Source: Artemia franciscana (taxonomy: Eukaryota; Arthropoda; Branchiopoda; Anostraca; Artemiidae). Taken from it: 64,000 nt of DNA. Positions within the stretch are counted from its first letter, which is position 1, and each line of letters opens with the position of its first letter. The stretch lies in NCBI RefSeq assembly GCF_032884065.1, contig NC_088880.1, forward strand, positions 24,366,715 to 24,430,714, in the 5' to 3' direction. Position numbers and translations under genes: made by a program. Shown piece after piece: positions 22,171-32,958 of this stretch. The notes beneath the pieces were generated by a model. That model made no database searches. It was not told where the DNA came from and saw only the letters and a list, made by a program, of their open reading frames with translations.

Positions 22171-24384
22171 TTTATGGCACGTGGTATCTACCAAGTGGCA
22201 TATAGCGATCGCAACTTCTGTCGGTCTGTCTGTCTGTCCCGGTTTTGCTACTTTAGGCACTTCCAGGTAAGCTAGGATGATGAAATTTGGCTGGTGTATC
22301 AGGAACCAGACCAGATTAAATTAGAAATTGTCATTTCCCCGATTCGACCATCTGTGGGGGAGGTATTTTTAACTTACGAACTGGTGATCGGATCCTAATG
22401 AAATTTGATGTCTCAGTGCTCTCATTTTAAATCCCGACCGTATCCGGTGACATTGCGGGGAGTTGGGGTGGGGACTTAAAATCTTGGAAAACGCTTAGAG
22501 TGGAGGGATCGGGATGAAACTTGGTGGAAAAAATAATCACAAAACCTAGATACATGATTGACATAACCGGAACGGATCCGCTCTCTTTGGGGGTTGGGTG
22601 GGAGGGGAGGGTTAATTCTGAGAAATTAGAAAAAATGAGGTATTTTTAACTTACAAAGGAGTAATCGGATCTTAATGAAATTTGATGTTTGGAAGGATAT
22701 CGTGTCTCAGAGCTCTTATTTTAAATCTTGATTGAATCTGGTGACATTGCGGGGATTTGGGGGGCCTAAAATCTTGGAAAACGCTTTGAGTGGAGGGATC
22801 GGGATGAAACTTGGTGGGAAAAATAATCACAAGTCCTAGATACGTGATTGACATTAACCGGAACGGATCCGATCTCTTTGGGGGAGTTGGGGGGGGGAGG
22901 GTTAATTCTGGAAAATTAAAAAAAGAGGTAGTTTTAACTTACGAAGGAGTGATCGGATCTTAATGAAATTTGATGTTTGGAAGGATATCGTGTCTCAGAG
23001 CTCTAGTTATAAATCCCGACCGGATCCAGTGACATTTGGGGGAGTTGGGGGGATCTAAAATCTTGGAAAACGCTTAGAGTGGAGGGATCGAGATGAAACC
23101 TGGTGGGAAAAATAAGCACAAGTCCTAGATACGTGATTGACATAACCGGAACTTATCTGCTCTCTTTGGGGGAGGTAGGAGGGGGGAGGGTTAATTCTAA
23201 AAACTAGAAAAATGAGGTATTTTTAACTTACGAAGGAGTGTTCGGATTTTAGTGAAATTTCATATTTAGAAGGACCTCGTAACTCAGATCTCTTATTTTA
23301 AATCCCGACCGGATCCAGTGTCATTGGGAGGGGGCGGGAAATCTTGGAAAACGCTTAAAGCGGAGAAATCAGGATGAAACTTGGTGGGAAGAATAAGCAC
23401 AAGTGGAAGATATGTGACGGAAATAAACGGACCGGATATGCTACCTTTGGTGGAGTCGGGGAGGCGAGTAATTCGGAAAAATTAGAAAAAATGAGGTATC
23501 TGTAACTTACGAAAGGATGATCAGATCTTAATGAAATTTGATTTTCAGAAGGATCTTGTGCTTTAAAACTCTCATTTTAAATCCCGACCAGATCCGGTGA
23601 CACTGGGGGGAGCTGGAGGGGGAAATCGGAAATCTTGGAAAACGCTTAGAGAGGAGAGATCGGAATGAAACTTCAGGGGAAGAATAAACACAAGTTTTAG
23701 ATACGTGATTGACATAATTGGAAGGGATCCGTTCTCATTAGGGGAGCTGGGGGTTATTAATTTGGAAAAATATTGAAAAATTGAGATATTTTAACTTAAG
23801 AACGGGTGACTGGATCTTAATGAAACTTGATATTTAGAAGGAACTCATGTCTCAAAGCTCTTATTTCAAATCCCGACAAGATCTGTTGACATTGGAGGGA
23901 GTTGGAGGGGGAAATGGGAAATCTTGGATAACGCTTATAAATGTCGTAGATACGTGATTGACGTAACCGGACTGGATCCACTCTCTTTGGGGGTGTTAGT
24001 GGGTGGGGTACGGCGCTATGGCGAGTTTGGTGCTTCTGGACGTGCTAGGACGGTTAAAATTAGTAGGCGTGTCAGGGAGCTGCACAAATTGACTTGATTA
24101 AGTCGTTTTCCCCGATTCGACCATCTTGGGGGCTGAAGGGAGAGGAAAAATTGAGGTCTTTTTAACTTACGAGTAGGTGATCAGATCTTAATGAATTTTG
24201 ATATCTAGAAGGACCTCGTGACTCAGAACTCTTATTTTAAATCCCGACCGGCATTAAGCCTCTGATTTTCCTTTTAAAGCAATCTATTTATTCTTAGAAT
24301 TTTGCCAGAGCTCATACCGTATGAGCTCTTTGCTCTTGGCTCTTCCGATCTCGTCACAAGTGCCATATGAGCTCTTAGCTCTTG
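22171..24384. mobile_element. G-tract tandem element copy C
   Basis: Left end ATGGCAC then the hairpin CACGTGGT, loop ATCT, ACCAAGTG (one mismatch). The opening module is present (TCTGTCGGTCTGTCTGTC, GGCACTTCCAGGTAAGCTAG). Units recur near 22370, 22645, 22936, 23223, 23505, 23787 and 24165, i.e. every 275-290 bp or so. The second copy of the opening-type module (TTGGTGCTTCTGGACGTGC) is near 24029. The right end CTCGTCACAAGTGCCATATG is at 24350-24369, followed by AGCTCTTAGCTCTTG. It ends about 450 bp upstream of the first coding exon of the LRP-like gene, so it may sit in the promoter region or a 5' UTR intron. Confidence 0.82.
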
Positions 24385-24788
24385 TTTAGTTTAATTTAGG
24401 CACGCACAGAAAAAGAATTCAAAACCCACCATCGTTTTTAATGTATACATTGCATATCTGTGTTTTTTTTACGGTTAGTATGTAATCCTTCAAATGACTG
24501 TGCCATAGCTAAGAATCTAAAGCTTTAAATTATGGTTATACTTTTATTTTTCAAAAATTGTTTTCTTAAGTTCTACAAGTTTACGCGTTAGATTTTTTTT
24601 AATGGTTACCCCAATTTGATTTTGGCTCAACTCTTCACTTATCAACAATAGTGATCTGTTGTTCGACCTTATGGTCTCGAATGACTTAAATAATTAACAA
24701 AATAATAAAAAAAAATTACAAAATTATATTCTTTTTAGTGCGTTTGAAATAAATCATGACTATTTGGCTCATTTAGTTATCTTTGCAG
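24385..24788. other. Probable upstream/5' UTR-intron region of the LRP-like gene
   Basis: AT-rich sequence directly upstream of exon 1. No convincing TATA box or initiator can be singled out in such AT-rich DNA. The tract TAGTTATCTTTGCAG ending at 24788 would serve as a 3' splice site, which leaves open that the true first exon (5' UTR) lies further upstream. Confidence 0.4.
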
Positions 24789-24814
24789 ATGTTGCTATGA
24801 TTTTGCACAGATAG
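24789..24814 (+). promoter_or_regulatory. Two tiny possible upstream ORFs before the LRP-like start codon
   Basis: If this stretch is in the mRNA it holds ATG TTG CTA TGA (24789-24800) and, overlapping it in another frame, ATG ATT TTG CAC AGA TAG (24797-24814). Both end before the main ATG at 24829. Short upstream ORFs like these commonly lower initiation at the main ORF. Whether they are transcribed is unknown. Confidence 0.3.
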
Positions 24815-24828
24815 CAGATTGATTCGCA

Positions 24829-24925
24829 ATGCAGATACTTTTCCTCTGCTTAGTCTTATCTTCATCAAATTTGGTTGCTTCACTGGAAAGCAAAGATGCA
24901 ACAAAACTCGGAAAAGTTGTGAATG
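24829..24925 (+). CDS. LRP1: Exon 1: start codon and signal peptide of the LRP1-like gene
   Basis: ATG at 24829 is preceded in frame by TGA at 24820-24822, so it is the first possible start in this exon; position -3 is G. It encodes MQILFLCLVLSSSNLVAS then LESKDATKLGKVVN, a typical secretory signal with a hydrophobic core of about 13 residues and likely cleavage around residues 17-18. The donor is AATG/GTATGT at 24926, leaving one base (phase 1), which matches the phase of exon 2. The 14.9-kb gap to exon 2 means the link rests on phase and on the need for a signal peptide. RNA evidence would settle it. Confidence 0.72.
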
Positions 24926-25854
24926 GTATGTGCTTTTTAGTCTTCACTGAACTATAAGACTCGTGAGAGCGGAGTTGATTCATAAAATACCCTAAGACGC
25001 GTTCTATTTAGCAATTTATGAAAATAATGAGTTGCATCGGGGCTGGGAATAGGCCTTTGGGTTTGTCTTATTTGTCGGGTTTTAGCAGTGTTTGTCTCAT
25101 GAATCATTTTTTTTTCTGAAACAGAGTTTTCCTTTTAGCTTTGTTTGGTCTAGTATACAGGGCCGGTAAGTTGCAAGCCGGTCAGAAGATAAATTTGAAC
25201 CCTTTTTGAGGGGCATAAATCAATATTGCCATTGCTTGTCCATTGCTCTTCTCTTCATTCGTAATTGAGGTCTCCTTGTTTCTGTCTAGATTCTCCCCAA
25301 GTCCTAATCTGATAGAAAACAAATAATTTTGTTTTCATGAGATAAAAAAAGTCAACCTATCCTTTTATTCATGCCTTGTAAGTATATCAGAGACTAAACA
25401 AATTTTAAGCCTAATTTTGGACATCTCAAGCTGATGCTGCCAACATTAGTTTAAATTTCTTTCTTGCATAGGGTTCTAACCAGTCTAAAAATTCATGTAT
25501 GTCATTTTGAAGCCGGAGAAGCGAAAAATAAGATATAGTTTTTGTATCCCTAATATTTTGGATTTTGGTCTGGGATCAAGGCCGTATCCAAGAAGGGGAC
25601 TTGGGTTTGACCCACCTCCCGAAATCTTTGCCCGACCTGTTAAAACATTATTTTTTCTATTGTTCGGTAAATGACGACTTATACTTATTGACGACATGAC
25701 TGCCTGTCCATGGATTATTCTTTATGGTTGATTGTGTGTGGCTATGCTGTTTGACCTATGTGATTGTATGGATGAGTAGGGTTAAGGCCTCATTCAAGTG
25801 CTGGTCTATATTAATCACTAATTTAGGAAAACAGTCTTCCTTTTCTCCTTCTGT

Positions 25855-25857
<3 letters not shown>

Positions 25858-25898
<41 letters not shown>
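25858..25898. repeat. Poly(T) tract of about 40 bases in intron 1
   Basis: Uninterrupted T-run on the + strand. It could be the tail of a minus-strand retroposed sequence, but no recognisable body precedes it on the high-coordinate side. Confidence 0.85.
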
Positions 25899-25899
<1 letters not shown>

Positions 25900-26008
25900 T
25901 GTTTGTGCTGTAGCATTGGTGATTTCTCTTTTCATGATAATAGAATGTATATAAACAATTTTTTATGCGTTTTTCTGCTTGTATAATGTAGCGTTTTTCT
26001 GCTTGTAT

Positions 26009-26085
26009 AATATAATATATATATAATGTATAATATATATATATAATGTAGCTATATAATATATATATATATAATGTATAGTATA
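26009..26085. repeat. TA-rich microsatellite in intron 1
   Basis: Three TA blocks separated by ATGTA/ATGTAGC, preceded by the duplicated GCTTGTATAATGTA motif. Confidence 0.8.
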
Positions 26086-26189
26086 ATCACTCAAGTTGTT
26101 CATCAATTGACACTGTAAAAGTGGTTTTTTTCGTTAGTTCTTTCAACTTAGCATGAGAAAAGACAAAGACAAGTGACAGAATCAATGAG

Positions 26190-26383
26190 AAATATACAAT
26201 TTGGGCTATATAATTGTACATTGGAGGGTTGCGGTTGGTAAAGTATTTGGACAGTGTGGAGTGAGAAGATAATTCTTACTTTATAATATGCAGAATAATT
26301 GTACCTAACACATCAGCCATGCAGGCCTGCTATACTTTACCAATACCCCCCCCCTAATATGCAAATATATAGCCTAAATTTGG
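26190..26383. mobile_element. Foldback element relative of 40816-41226, abutting family E copy 2
   Basis: The left arm (about 26190-26246: AAATATACAATTTGGGCTAT through GGTTGGTAAAGTAT) is inversely repeated at about 26328-26383 (ATACTTTACCAATA, CCCCCCC, ATATATAGCCTAAATTTGG). The spacer is about 80 bp. The core AATATA.AATTTG.GCTATATA is shared with the foldback element in intron 2. The right arm is cut exactly where family E copy 2 begins. Confidence 0.7.
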
Positions 26384-27963
26384 TTCCCTCCTCAACGCCC
26401 CGTTCTTCAAGCTAAAGTTTGACTCTTTCTCTCAACTCTACTTTTTAAAACAGTAAAAAACTTTAGCGTAAAGAATGGGGCGTTGAGGAGGGAGCAGCCC
26501 CTTTCATATGCGGAGTAATTTCTGTTCGTTTTAAGTTTTAATATCGCTCCTTACTTTCAGTTAAAAAAACTTGTTTTTTTTTATTTAATTTCTGACTGTT
26601 TTTGAATTAATGCATTTTGGCTCTCTGCGCATCAATAATTAAAACGAAATTTGTATATTGATTTATTTTTTTGGCTAAATGGCTTTCTCGTAGTTTTTAT
26701 CGGACGATTTTGAGAAAAAAGGAGCGGGGGAGGAGGCCTAGTTAGCCTCCAATTTTTTGGTTACTTAAAAAGGCAACTAGAACGTTTTATTTTTTACGAA
26801 CGTTTTTATTAGAAAAAATATACGTAACTTACGAATTAACTTGCATAACTAACTTCTATATTCGTATGTTTTTACTACTTATATGAGGAGGTTCGCCCCC
26901 TCGTCAATAACTCTCTCTTTACAGTAAAGCTTAAATTTTGTCCCAATTCCTTAAGAATGACCCCTGAATCACAAAGGCCATAGAATAAATAGTTGAAATT
27001 ACTAAAAATACTTTAGCGTAAAGAGCAAGGTATTAGGAGGAGGTGAACCCCTCATATGCGTAATAATTTCTGTTCGTTTAAAGTTTTAATGCTGCTTCTT
27101 ACTTTCAGTTGAAAAAACTCATTCATATTTATTTTTTCATTTTTTTAAATGCTAGAAAATCCTGCGCCCCTTTATGGAAATTCTCTTCCCTCATGACCAA
27201 TTCCTCCATGAAAAGATCCTCCCACGTAACCCCCCTCCTACCCCTAGACCCCTCCCCCCAAACCCAAAAATCCCCCTAAATACGTCTGTACACTTCCCAA
27301 TAACCATTACTATATGTACACTGGTCAAAGTTTGTAACTTGCAGCCCCTCCCACGGGGACTGCGGGGGAGTAATTCGTCTCCAAAGACATATTTTTTAGG
27401 TTTTTCGACTATGGTGAATAAAATGACTATCTCAGAATGTTGATCCGGTAACTTTGAGGAAAAAAATAAGCGTGGGAGAGGGCCTAGTTGCCCTCCAATT
27501 TTTTGGTCACTTAAAAAGGCCAATAGAACTTTTTATTTCTGTTAGAATGAGCCCTCTCGCGACATCCTAAGACCACTGAGTCAATACGATCACCTCGAAA
27601 AAAAACCCATATAAACACTTATCTGTGATCTGTCTTCTGGCAAAAAATACGAAATTCCACATTTTTGTGGAACTCTGATACGCTCTAACTCTTACATTAG
27701 GGTTCTCTGTTACGCTGAATCTGATCGTTAAGATTGTATGACTTTTAGGGGGTGTTTTCCCCTATTTTCTAATATAAGGCAAATTTTCTCATGCTCGTAA
27801 CTTTCGATGGGTAAGGCTAAACTTGATAACTTATGTATTTAAAATCGACATTAAAATGTGATTCTTTTGATGTAACTGTTGGTATCAAGATTCCTTTTTT
27901 TAGAGTTTCGTTACTATTGAGCCGGGTCGTTCCTTACTACAGTTCGTTACCATGAACTGTTTG
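26384..27963 (-). mobile_element. Family E element copy 2 (reverse orientation)
   Basis: Minus-strand copy. The small-hairpin end (ACAGTTCG...CGAACTG equivalent) is at 27938-27963 and the long terminal hairpin is at 26384-26590. The outer part of that hairpin arm is missing, so it is truncated by about 80 bp. The internal inverted-repeat block is near 26880-27110. Sequence order matches the copies at 28373 and 31248. Confidence 0.85.
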
Positions 27964-28372
27964 ATTTGTAAGTTCTAACCGAAATACAATTTTTCAACGA
28001 TGCTTTCTTGGTATGGATTTGCTATGTTTTGTTTCAGACTTCAAGACTTTATGCCAGCTAACAACTCTCCTTTGCTGAAAGGGCCTGCTCGATAAGCCTG
28101 CATATAGCCTACTTATTTAAGCATTTTATATTTAAAATATTTTTCAAGTATTTTCTGAGCTTTACCTCAACTCCATTGATGATTCAAGCATCCTATAAAT
28201 GGGTTCGAATGAATCTCTAGATTATCTCAGCTGGATGGCCCACCGAAAAGTAGAGCTCTTGATTGAATGATAAAATTTGAATATTTTGATTGGATGACTA
28301 AAGTTTCAGTGGGCGAATGAGACATAGAAAGTATAGAAAGTTTTAATATAAAATGTCCGGTAGAAGAATAGT
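27964..28372. repeat. Spacer between two divergent family E copies, with repeated flank
   Basis: Sequence just outside copy 2 (AGTTCTAACCGAAATACAAT near 27970) and at 28203-28250 (CAGCTGGATGGCCCAC near 28228) is found again in one piece at 29915-29999 beyond copy 3. The first version carries about 200 extra bases (28003-28205). Confidence 0.6.
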
Positions 28373-29700
28373 CAAACAGTTCGTGGTAACGAACTGTAAT
28401 TGAGCGACCCGGCTCAATAGTAACCGAAACTCTAAAAAATGCAATTTTGATACCAATAGTTACATCAAAAGAATTGCATTTTAATGCTGATTTTAAATAT
28501 ACAAGTTTCATCAAGATCAGTTATACCCATCAAAAGTTACGAGCCTGAGAAAATTTGCCTCATTTTAGAAAATAGGGGGAAAAACCCCATAAAAGTCATA
28601 CAATCTTAACGAAAATCACACCATCAGATTCAGCGTATCAGAGAACCTTATTGTAGAAGTTTCAAGCTCCTATCTACAAAAATGTGGAATTTCGCATTTT
28701 TTGCCAGAAGACAGATCACGGATGCGTGTTTATTTGTTTTCTTATTTTTTTGTTTTTGTTTTTTCCCAGGGGTGATCGTATCGACTGAGTGGTCCTAGAA
28801 CCTTGCGAGAGGGCTCATTCTAACGGAAATTAAAAGTTCTAGTGCCCTTTTTAACTGACCAAAAAATTGGAGGGCACCTAGGCCCCTTCCCACGCTCATT
28901 TTTTCCCCAACGTCACCAGATCAAAATTCTGAGATAGCCATTTTATTCACCATAGTCAAAAAACCTAACAGCTATGTCTTTAGGGACGACTTACTCCCCC
29001 GTAGTCCCGTGGGAGGGGCTGCAAGTTGAAAACTTTGACCTGTGTTTACATATAGTAATGGTTGCTGGGGAGTGTACAGACGTTTTCAGGGGGATTTTTT
29101 GGTTTAGGGGGGAGTTGAGGGGGGGGGGGTTACGTGGCAGGATATTTCCATGGAGAGAATTCTCATGGTAAAAGAGAATTTCAATGAAGGGGGTGCAGGA
29201 TTTTCTAGCTTTATTTGAAAAAACAATGAAAAAATAAATATGAAAAGTTTTTTCTACTGAAAGTAAGGAGCAGCATTAAAACTTAAAACGAACAAAAATT
29301 ATTACGCATATGAGGAAAAAAAATAAACATGAAAATTTCGTTTTAATTATTCATCTGCGGAGAGCCAAAATCAAAACATGTATTGATTCAAAAACGTTCA
29401 GAAATTAAATAAAAAAGACAAGTTTTTTTTAACGGGAAGTAAGGAGCGACATTAAAACTTAAAACGAACAGAAATTACTTCGTATATGAAAGGGCTGCTT
29501 CCTCTTCAACGCCCCGCTCTTTACGCTAAGGTTTCTTACTGTTTTAAAAAGTAGAGTTAAGAGAAAGGGTCAAACTTTAGCGTAAAGAGCGAGGCGTTGA
29601 GGAGGAAAAGCCCCTTTCATATACGGAGTAATTTCTGTTCGTTTTAAGTTTTAATGTCGCTCCTTACTTACCGTTACAAAAACTTGTTTTTTTATTTAAT
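28373..29700 (+). mobile_element. Family E element copy 3, internal deletion
   Basis: Begins TCAAACAGTTCGTGG, with the small hairpin CAGTTCG/CGAACTG and GAGCGACCCGGCTC. It runs through the conserved body and the GGGAGGGGCTGCAAGTT block near 29010. At about 29310 it jumps from ATTACGCATATGAGG straight to the segment before the terminal hairpin, so the second half of the internal inverted repeat is deleted. The terminal hairpin occupies 29405-29700 with arms of about 125 bp, ending ACTTGTTTTTTTATTTAAT. Confidence 0.88.
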
Positions 29701-31247
29701 ATCTTAAAGGCACGTGACTTCACTGAGGTGTCAAGCTTCTTTTGCCAGGGGAGAAATAATGCGTTAATGGCAAGTAACTCTTTACTTTGCGTCATTTCTA
29801 GTGTCGACCATTCTTTAGGTAAGTTGTTAGGCTATAAGATTTAAATTTAAGTTTTCGAGGTAGCATAGTACCATATTACTCAAATTTGTACCCTAGTATA
29901 CGTGTCTTATTAGATTTGTTAGTTCAAACCTAAATAAAATTTTCAATGAACCTCTGGATTATTTACCTCGGCTGGATGGCCCACTGAAAAGTAGACGTCC
30001 CCAGGGTGGAAATGCAAGACTTTCTGAATAAGTCTGAAGTAATATTATAGAGAAAATAAAATGGCTTAGAAACATAGGCAGTAGATTCAAGTAGGTGGAA
30101 TAGAGGAGCGTTTTTCAATTTGCCTCCATGTTATGCCTCAATGCTATAACGAGTTTCTAAAGTGGCACGAACAATAAGTTTTAGTGTTTTTGTCAAAATT
30201 TGGTTTTAGATAATGGACATGTTCAAGACAATGAATTATTTGACGAACTTTGAAAATTTTACCGTAGTACTAGTCTATAAAGATTCAGACTGATCATCCA
30301 GGCTGACAGTTCTTTAATTCCGCTTTAAACTCGATTCAGCATTCTCACCTTTCTTCTGTTTTGAAGATGGGTAGGAGGAGATAGATATCACTGTGTATAC
30401 TTTTTGGTTTAAATAACACGAATTGGAAATTGTTATACGTCTTTGGTCAAAACGGTTTTGACACGAACGAGGTGTAACTTGCTTACCTTTCTTCTAACAA
30501 TTTGAGAGTGGAAGGTGTTATGGTTGTTGAAGTGGTTACTATTTCACTTTAGTTCTCAAAGCCTGCATTCTGGACGTTCTTGCTTGATTCATAGTTAGAA
30601 CAAGCTGGAACATGTCTACTGTTCTACTAAAAAGTCAGTGTTGCGGGAAGGGGGGTTGGAGGCTCCATGGTTTCCCTTTTGTCCCATTACTCCATTAAAA
30701 TGTACTACTTCCTTGCTTGATTCTATTTCACGTGCGGTGCGACATAACCACACCTCTGCAGAGAATGAGTAGAGGGGATTGCTTGACAGGCCAGGAGCCC
30801 ACTTTTTGCCTCAAATCACATAGATTGAAAATGAGTATATGTTTTCGATGTAAGCAAGGTGCAACATTTCTATGTTTCCGCCAGAAGTCCTTAGGTGGGA
30901 CCTTTGTCAGCTACTGTTGGTGATTTTGATGGGGGGGCAACTTTGCAGGGGCCACAGAATAACTTCGGATCTCCAATAATAGCGATTGAAAATCATTGGA
31001 TGTTTCTGATTCAAAAAGCATGCTTACCTTTCCGCTAAAAGTTTTTGGTTCGAGGGGCATGGGTAGTTGGAAGGTCGATGCCAATTTTTTGCTCGCAGTA
31101 ACATCAATTTAAAATCTTTGCACATTTCCGCTTCAAACAAGCGGAACAGGCCTGGCTTTCTGCAAAAAATGGGGAAAGAGAAAGTGCAGTGATCGAAAAT
31201 TCTTTATTTAGAGAATTCATATGACTAAACAATAGATTCAGCTGATG
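29701..31247. other. Intron 1 sequence without a recognised gene
   Basis: Contains the repeated flank at 29915-29999 (see 27964-28372). The rest (30000-31247) includes a somewhat less AT-rich stretch, 30560-31170, with several G-runs and pieces reading like short degenerate repeats (TTTCCGC...AAA), but no domain or clear element. Confidence 0.45.
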
Positions 31248-32958
31248 TCAAACAGCTCGTGGTAACGAACTGTAGTAAGGAGCGACCCGGCTCAATAGTA
31301 AACGAAACTCTAAAAAATGGAATTTTGATACCAATAGTTACATAAAAAAAAATCGCATTTTAATGCTGATTATAAATATATAACTTTCATCAGGATTAGT
31401 TTTACCTATCAAGAGTTACGAGCCTGAGAAAATTTGCCTAATATTAGAAAATAGGGGAAAACACCCCCTAAAGGTCATACAATCGTAACGAAAATCACAC
31501 CATCAGATTCAGCGTATCAGAGAACCTCATGATAGAAGTTTCAAGCTCCTATCTACAAAAATGTGGAATTTCGCATTTTTGCCAGAAGACAAATCACGGA
31601 TGCGTGTTTATTTGTTGTTTTTTTCCCAGGGGTGATCGTATCGACCCAGTGGTCCTAGAATGTCGTGAGAGGGCTCATTCTAACGGAAATTAAAAGTTCT
31701 AGTGCCCTTTTTAAGTGGCCAAAAAAATTGGAGGGCACCTAAGCCCCCTCCCACGCTCATTTTTTTCCAAAGTCACTGGATCAAAATTCTGAGATAGCCA
31801 TTTTATTAACCATATTCGAAAAACCTAATAACGATGTCTTTGGGGACGACTTACTCCCCCGCAGTTCCCTTGGGAGGGGTTGCAAGTTACAAACTTTGAC
31901 CTGTGTTTTCATATAGTAATGGTTACTGGGAAGTGTACGGACGTTTTCAGGGGGATTTTTTTGGTTTGGGAGGGAGAGTTGAGGTGGGGGGGGGGTACGT
32001 GGGAGGATCTTTCCATGGAAAAACTTCTCATGGGGGAAGAGACTTTCAATGAAGGGGGTGCAGGATTTTCTAGTATTATTTAAAAAAAAACAATGAAAAA
32101 ATAAATATGAAAAGTTTTTTTTTCTACTGAAAGTGAGGAGCAGCATTAAAACTTAAAACGAGTAGAAATTATTACGCATATGAGGGGTTTACCTCCGCGT
32201 AATACCTCGCTCTTTACGCTAAGGTATTTTTAGTAATTTCAATTATTTATTCTACGACCTTTGTGATTCAAGGGTCATTCTTATGGGATAGGGACAAAAT
32301 TTAAGGTTTAGTGTAAAGCGCGAGGTATCGACGAGGTGTGAACCCCTCATATACGCAATAAAAATATACGAATATAGAAGTTCGTTACGTAAGTTAATTC
32401 GTAAATTACGTATATGTTTTACTAATGAAAATGTTCGTTAAAAATTAAAAGTTCTAGTTGCCTTTTTAAGTAATCAAAATTTGGATGGCAACTAGGCTTC
32501 CTTCTTCACTCCTTTTTTCTCAAAATCTTCCGATTAAAACTATGAGAAAGCCATTTAGCCAAAAAAAAAAATAATAATAATAATATGCAAGTTTCGTTTT
32601 AATTATTTATGTGCGGAGAGCCAAGATCAAAACATTCATTAATTAAAAAACGTCCAGAAATTAAATAAAAAAAAAGTTTTTTTAAATGAAAGTAAGGAGC
32701 GACATTAAAACTTAAAACGAACAGAAATTACTCCGTATATGAAAGGGGCTTTTCCTCCTCAACGCCCCGCTCTTTACGCTAAAGTTTTTTTTTACTGTTT
32801 TAAGAAGTAGAGTTGAGAGAAAGAGTCAAACTTTAGCGTAAAGAGTGGGGCGTTGAGGAGGAAAAGCCCCTTTCATATACGGAGTAATTTCTGTTCGTTT
32901 TAAGTTTTAATGTCGCTCCTTACTTTCATTTAAAGAAAACTTTTTTTTTTTATTTAAT
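31248..32958 (+). mobile_element. Family E element copy 4, the most complete
   Basis: The best reference copy. The small hairpin end is at 31251-31272 and AGTAAGGAGCGAC at 31274-31286. The body runs to about 32110, and the internal inverted repeat (ATTACGCATATGAGG to CCTCATATACGCAAT) spans about 32170-32360. A spacer containing GAGAAAGCCATTTAGCC comes near 32540. The terminal hairpin occupies 32661-32958: the left arm has AGTAAGGAGCGAC at 32691-32703 and the right arm GTCGCTCCTTACT at 32912-32924, with arms of about 125 bp and a loop of about 42 bp. So AGTAAGGAGCGAC at the left end is inversely repeated near the right end. There is no ORF with family resemblance. Confidence 0.9.

Larger units (their letters stand above)
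24926..26189. other. Intron 1, first part
   Basis: No element recognised until about 26190, apart from a pure T-run of about 40 at 25858-25898, a short tandem duplication of GCGTTTTTCTGCTTGTATAA at about 25969-26010, and TA-rich sequence at 26009-26085. Confidence 0.5.

Noticed and set aside
17613-24384. Regularly spaced repeats that might be taken for a CRISPR array
   Set aside because: Units are about 290-300 bp, degenerate and have no unique spacers between short identical repeats. The genome is eukaryotic.
24795-24983. Minus-strand open frame over the signal-peptide exon
   Set aside because: It is the antisense shadow of exon 1, which has correct splice phase and a clear secretory signal on the + strand.
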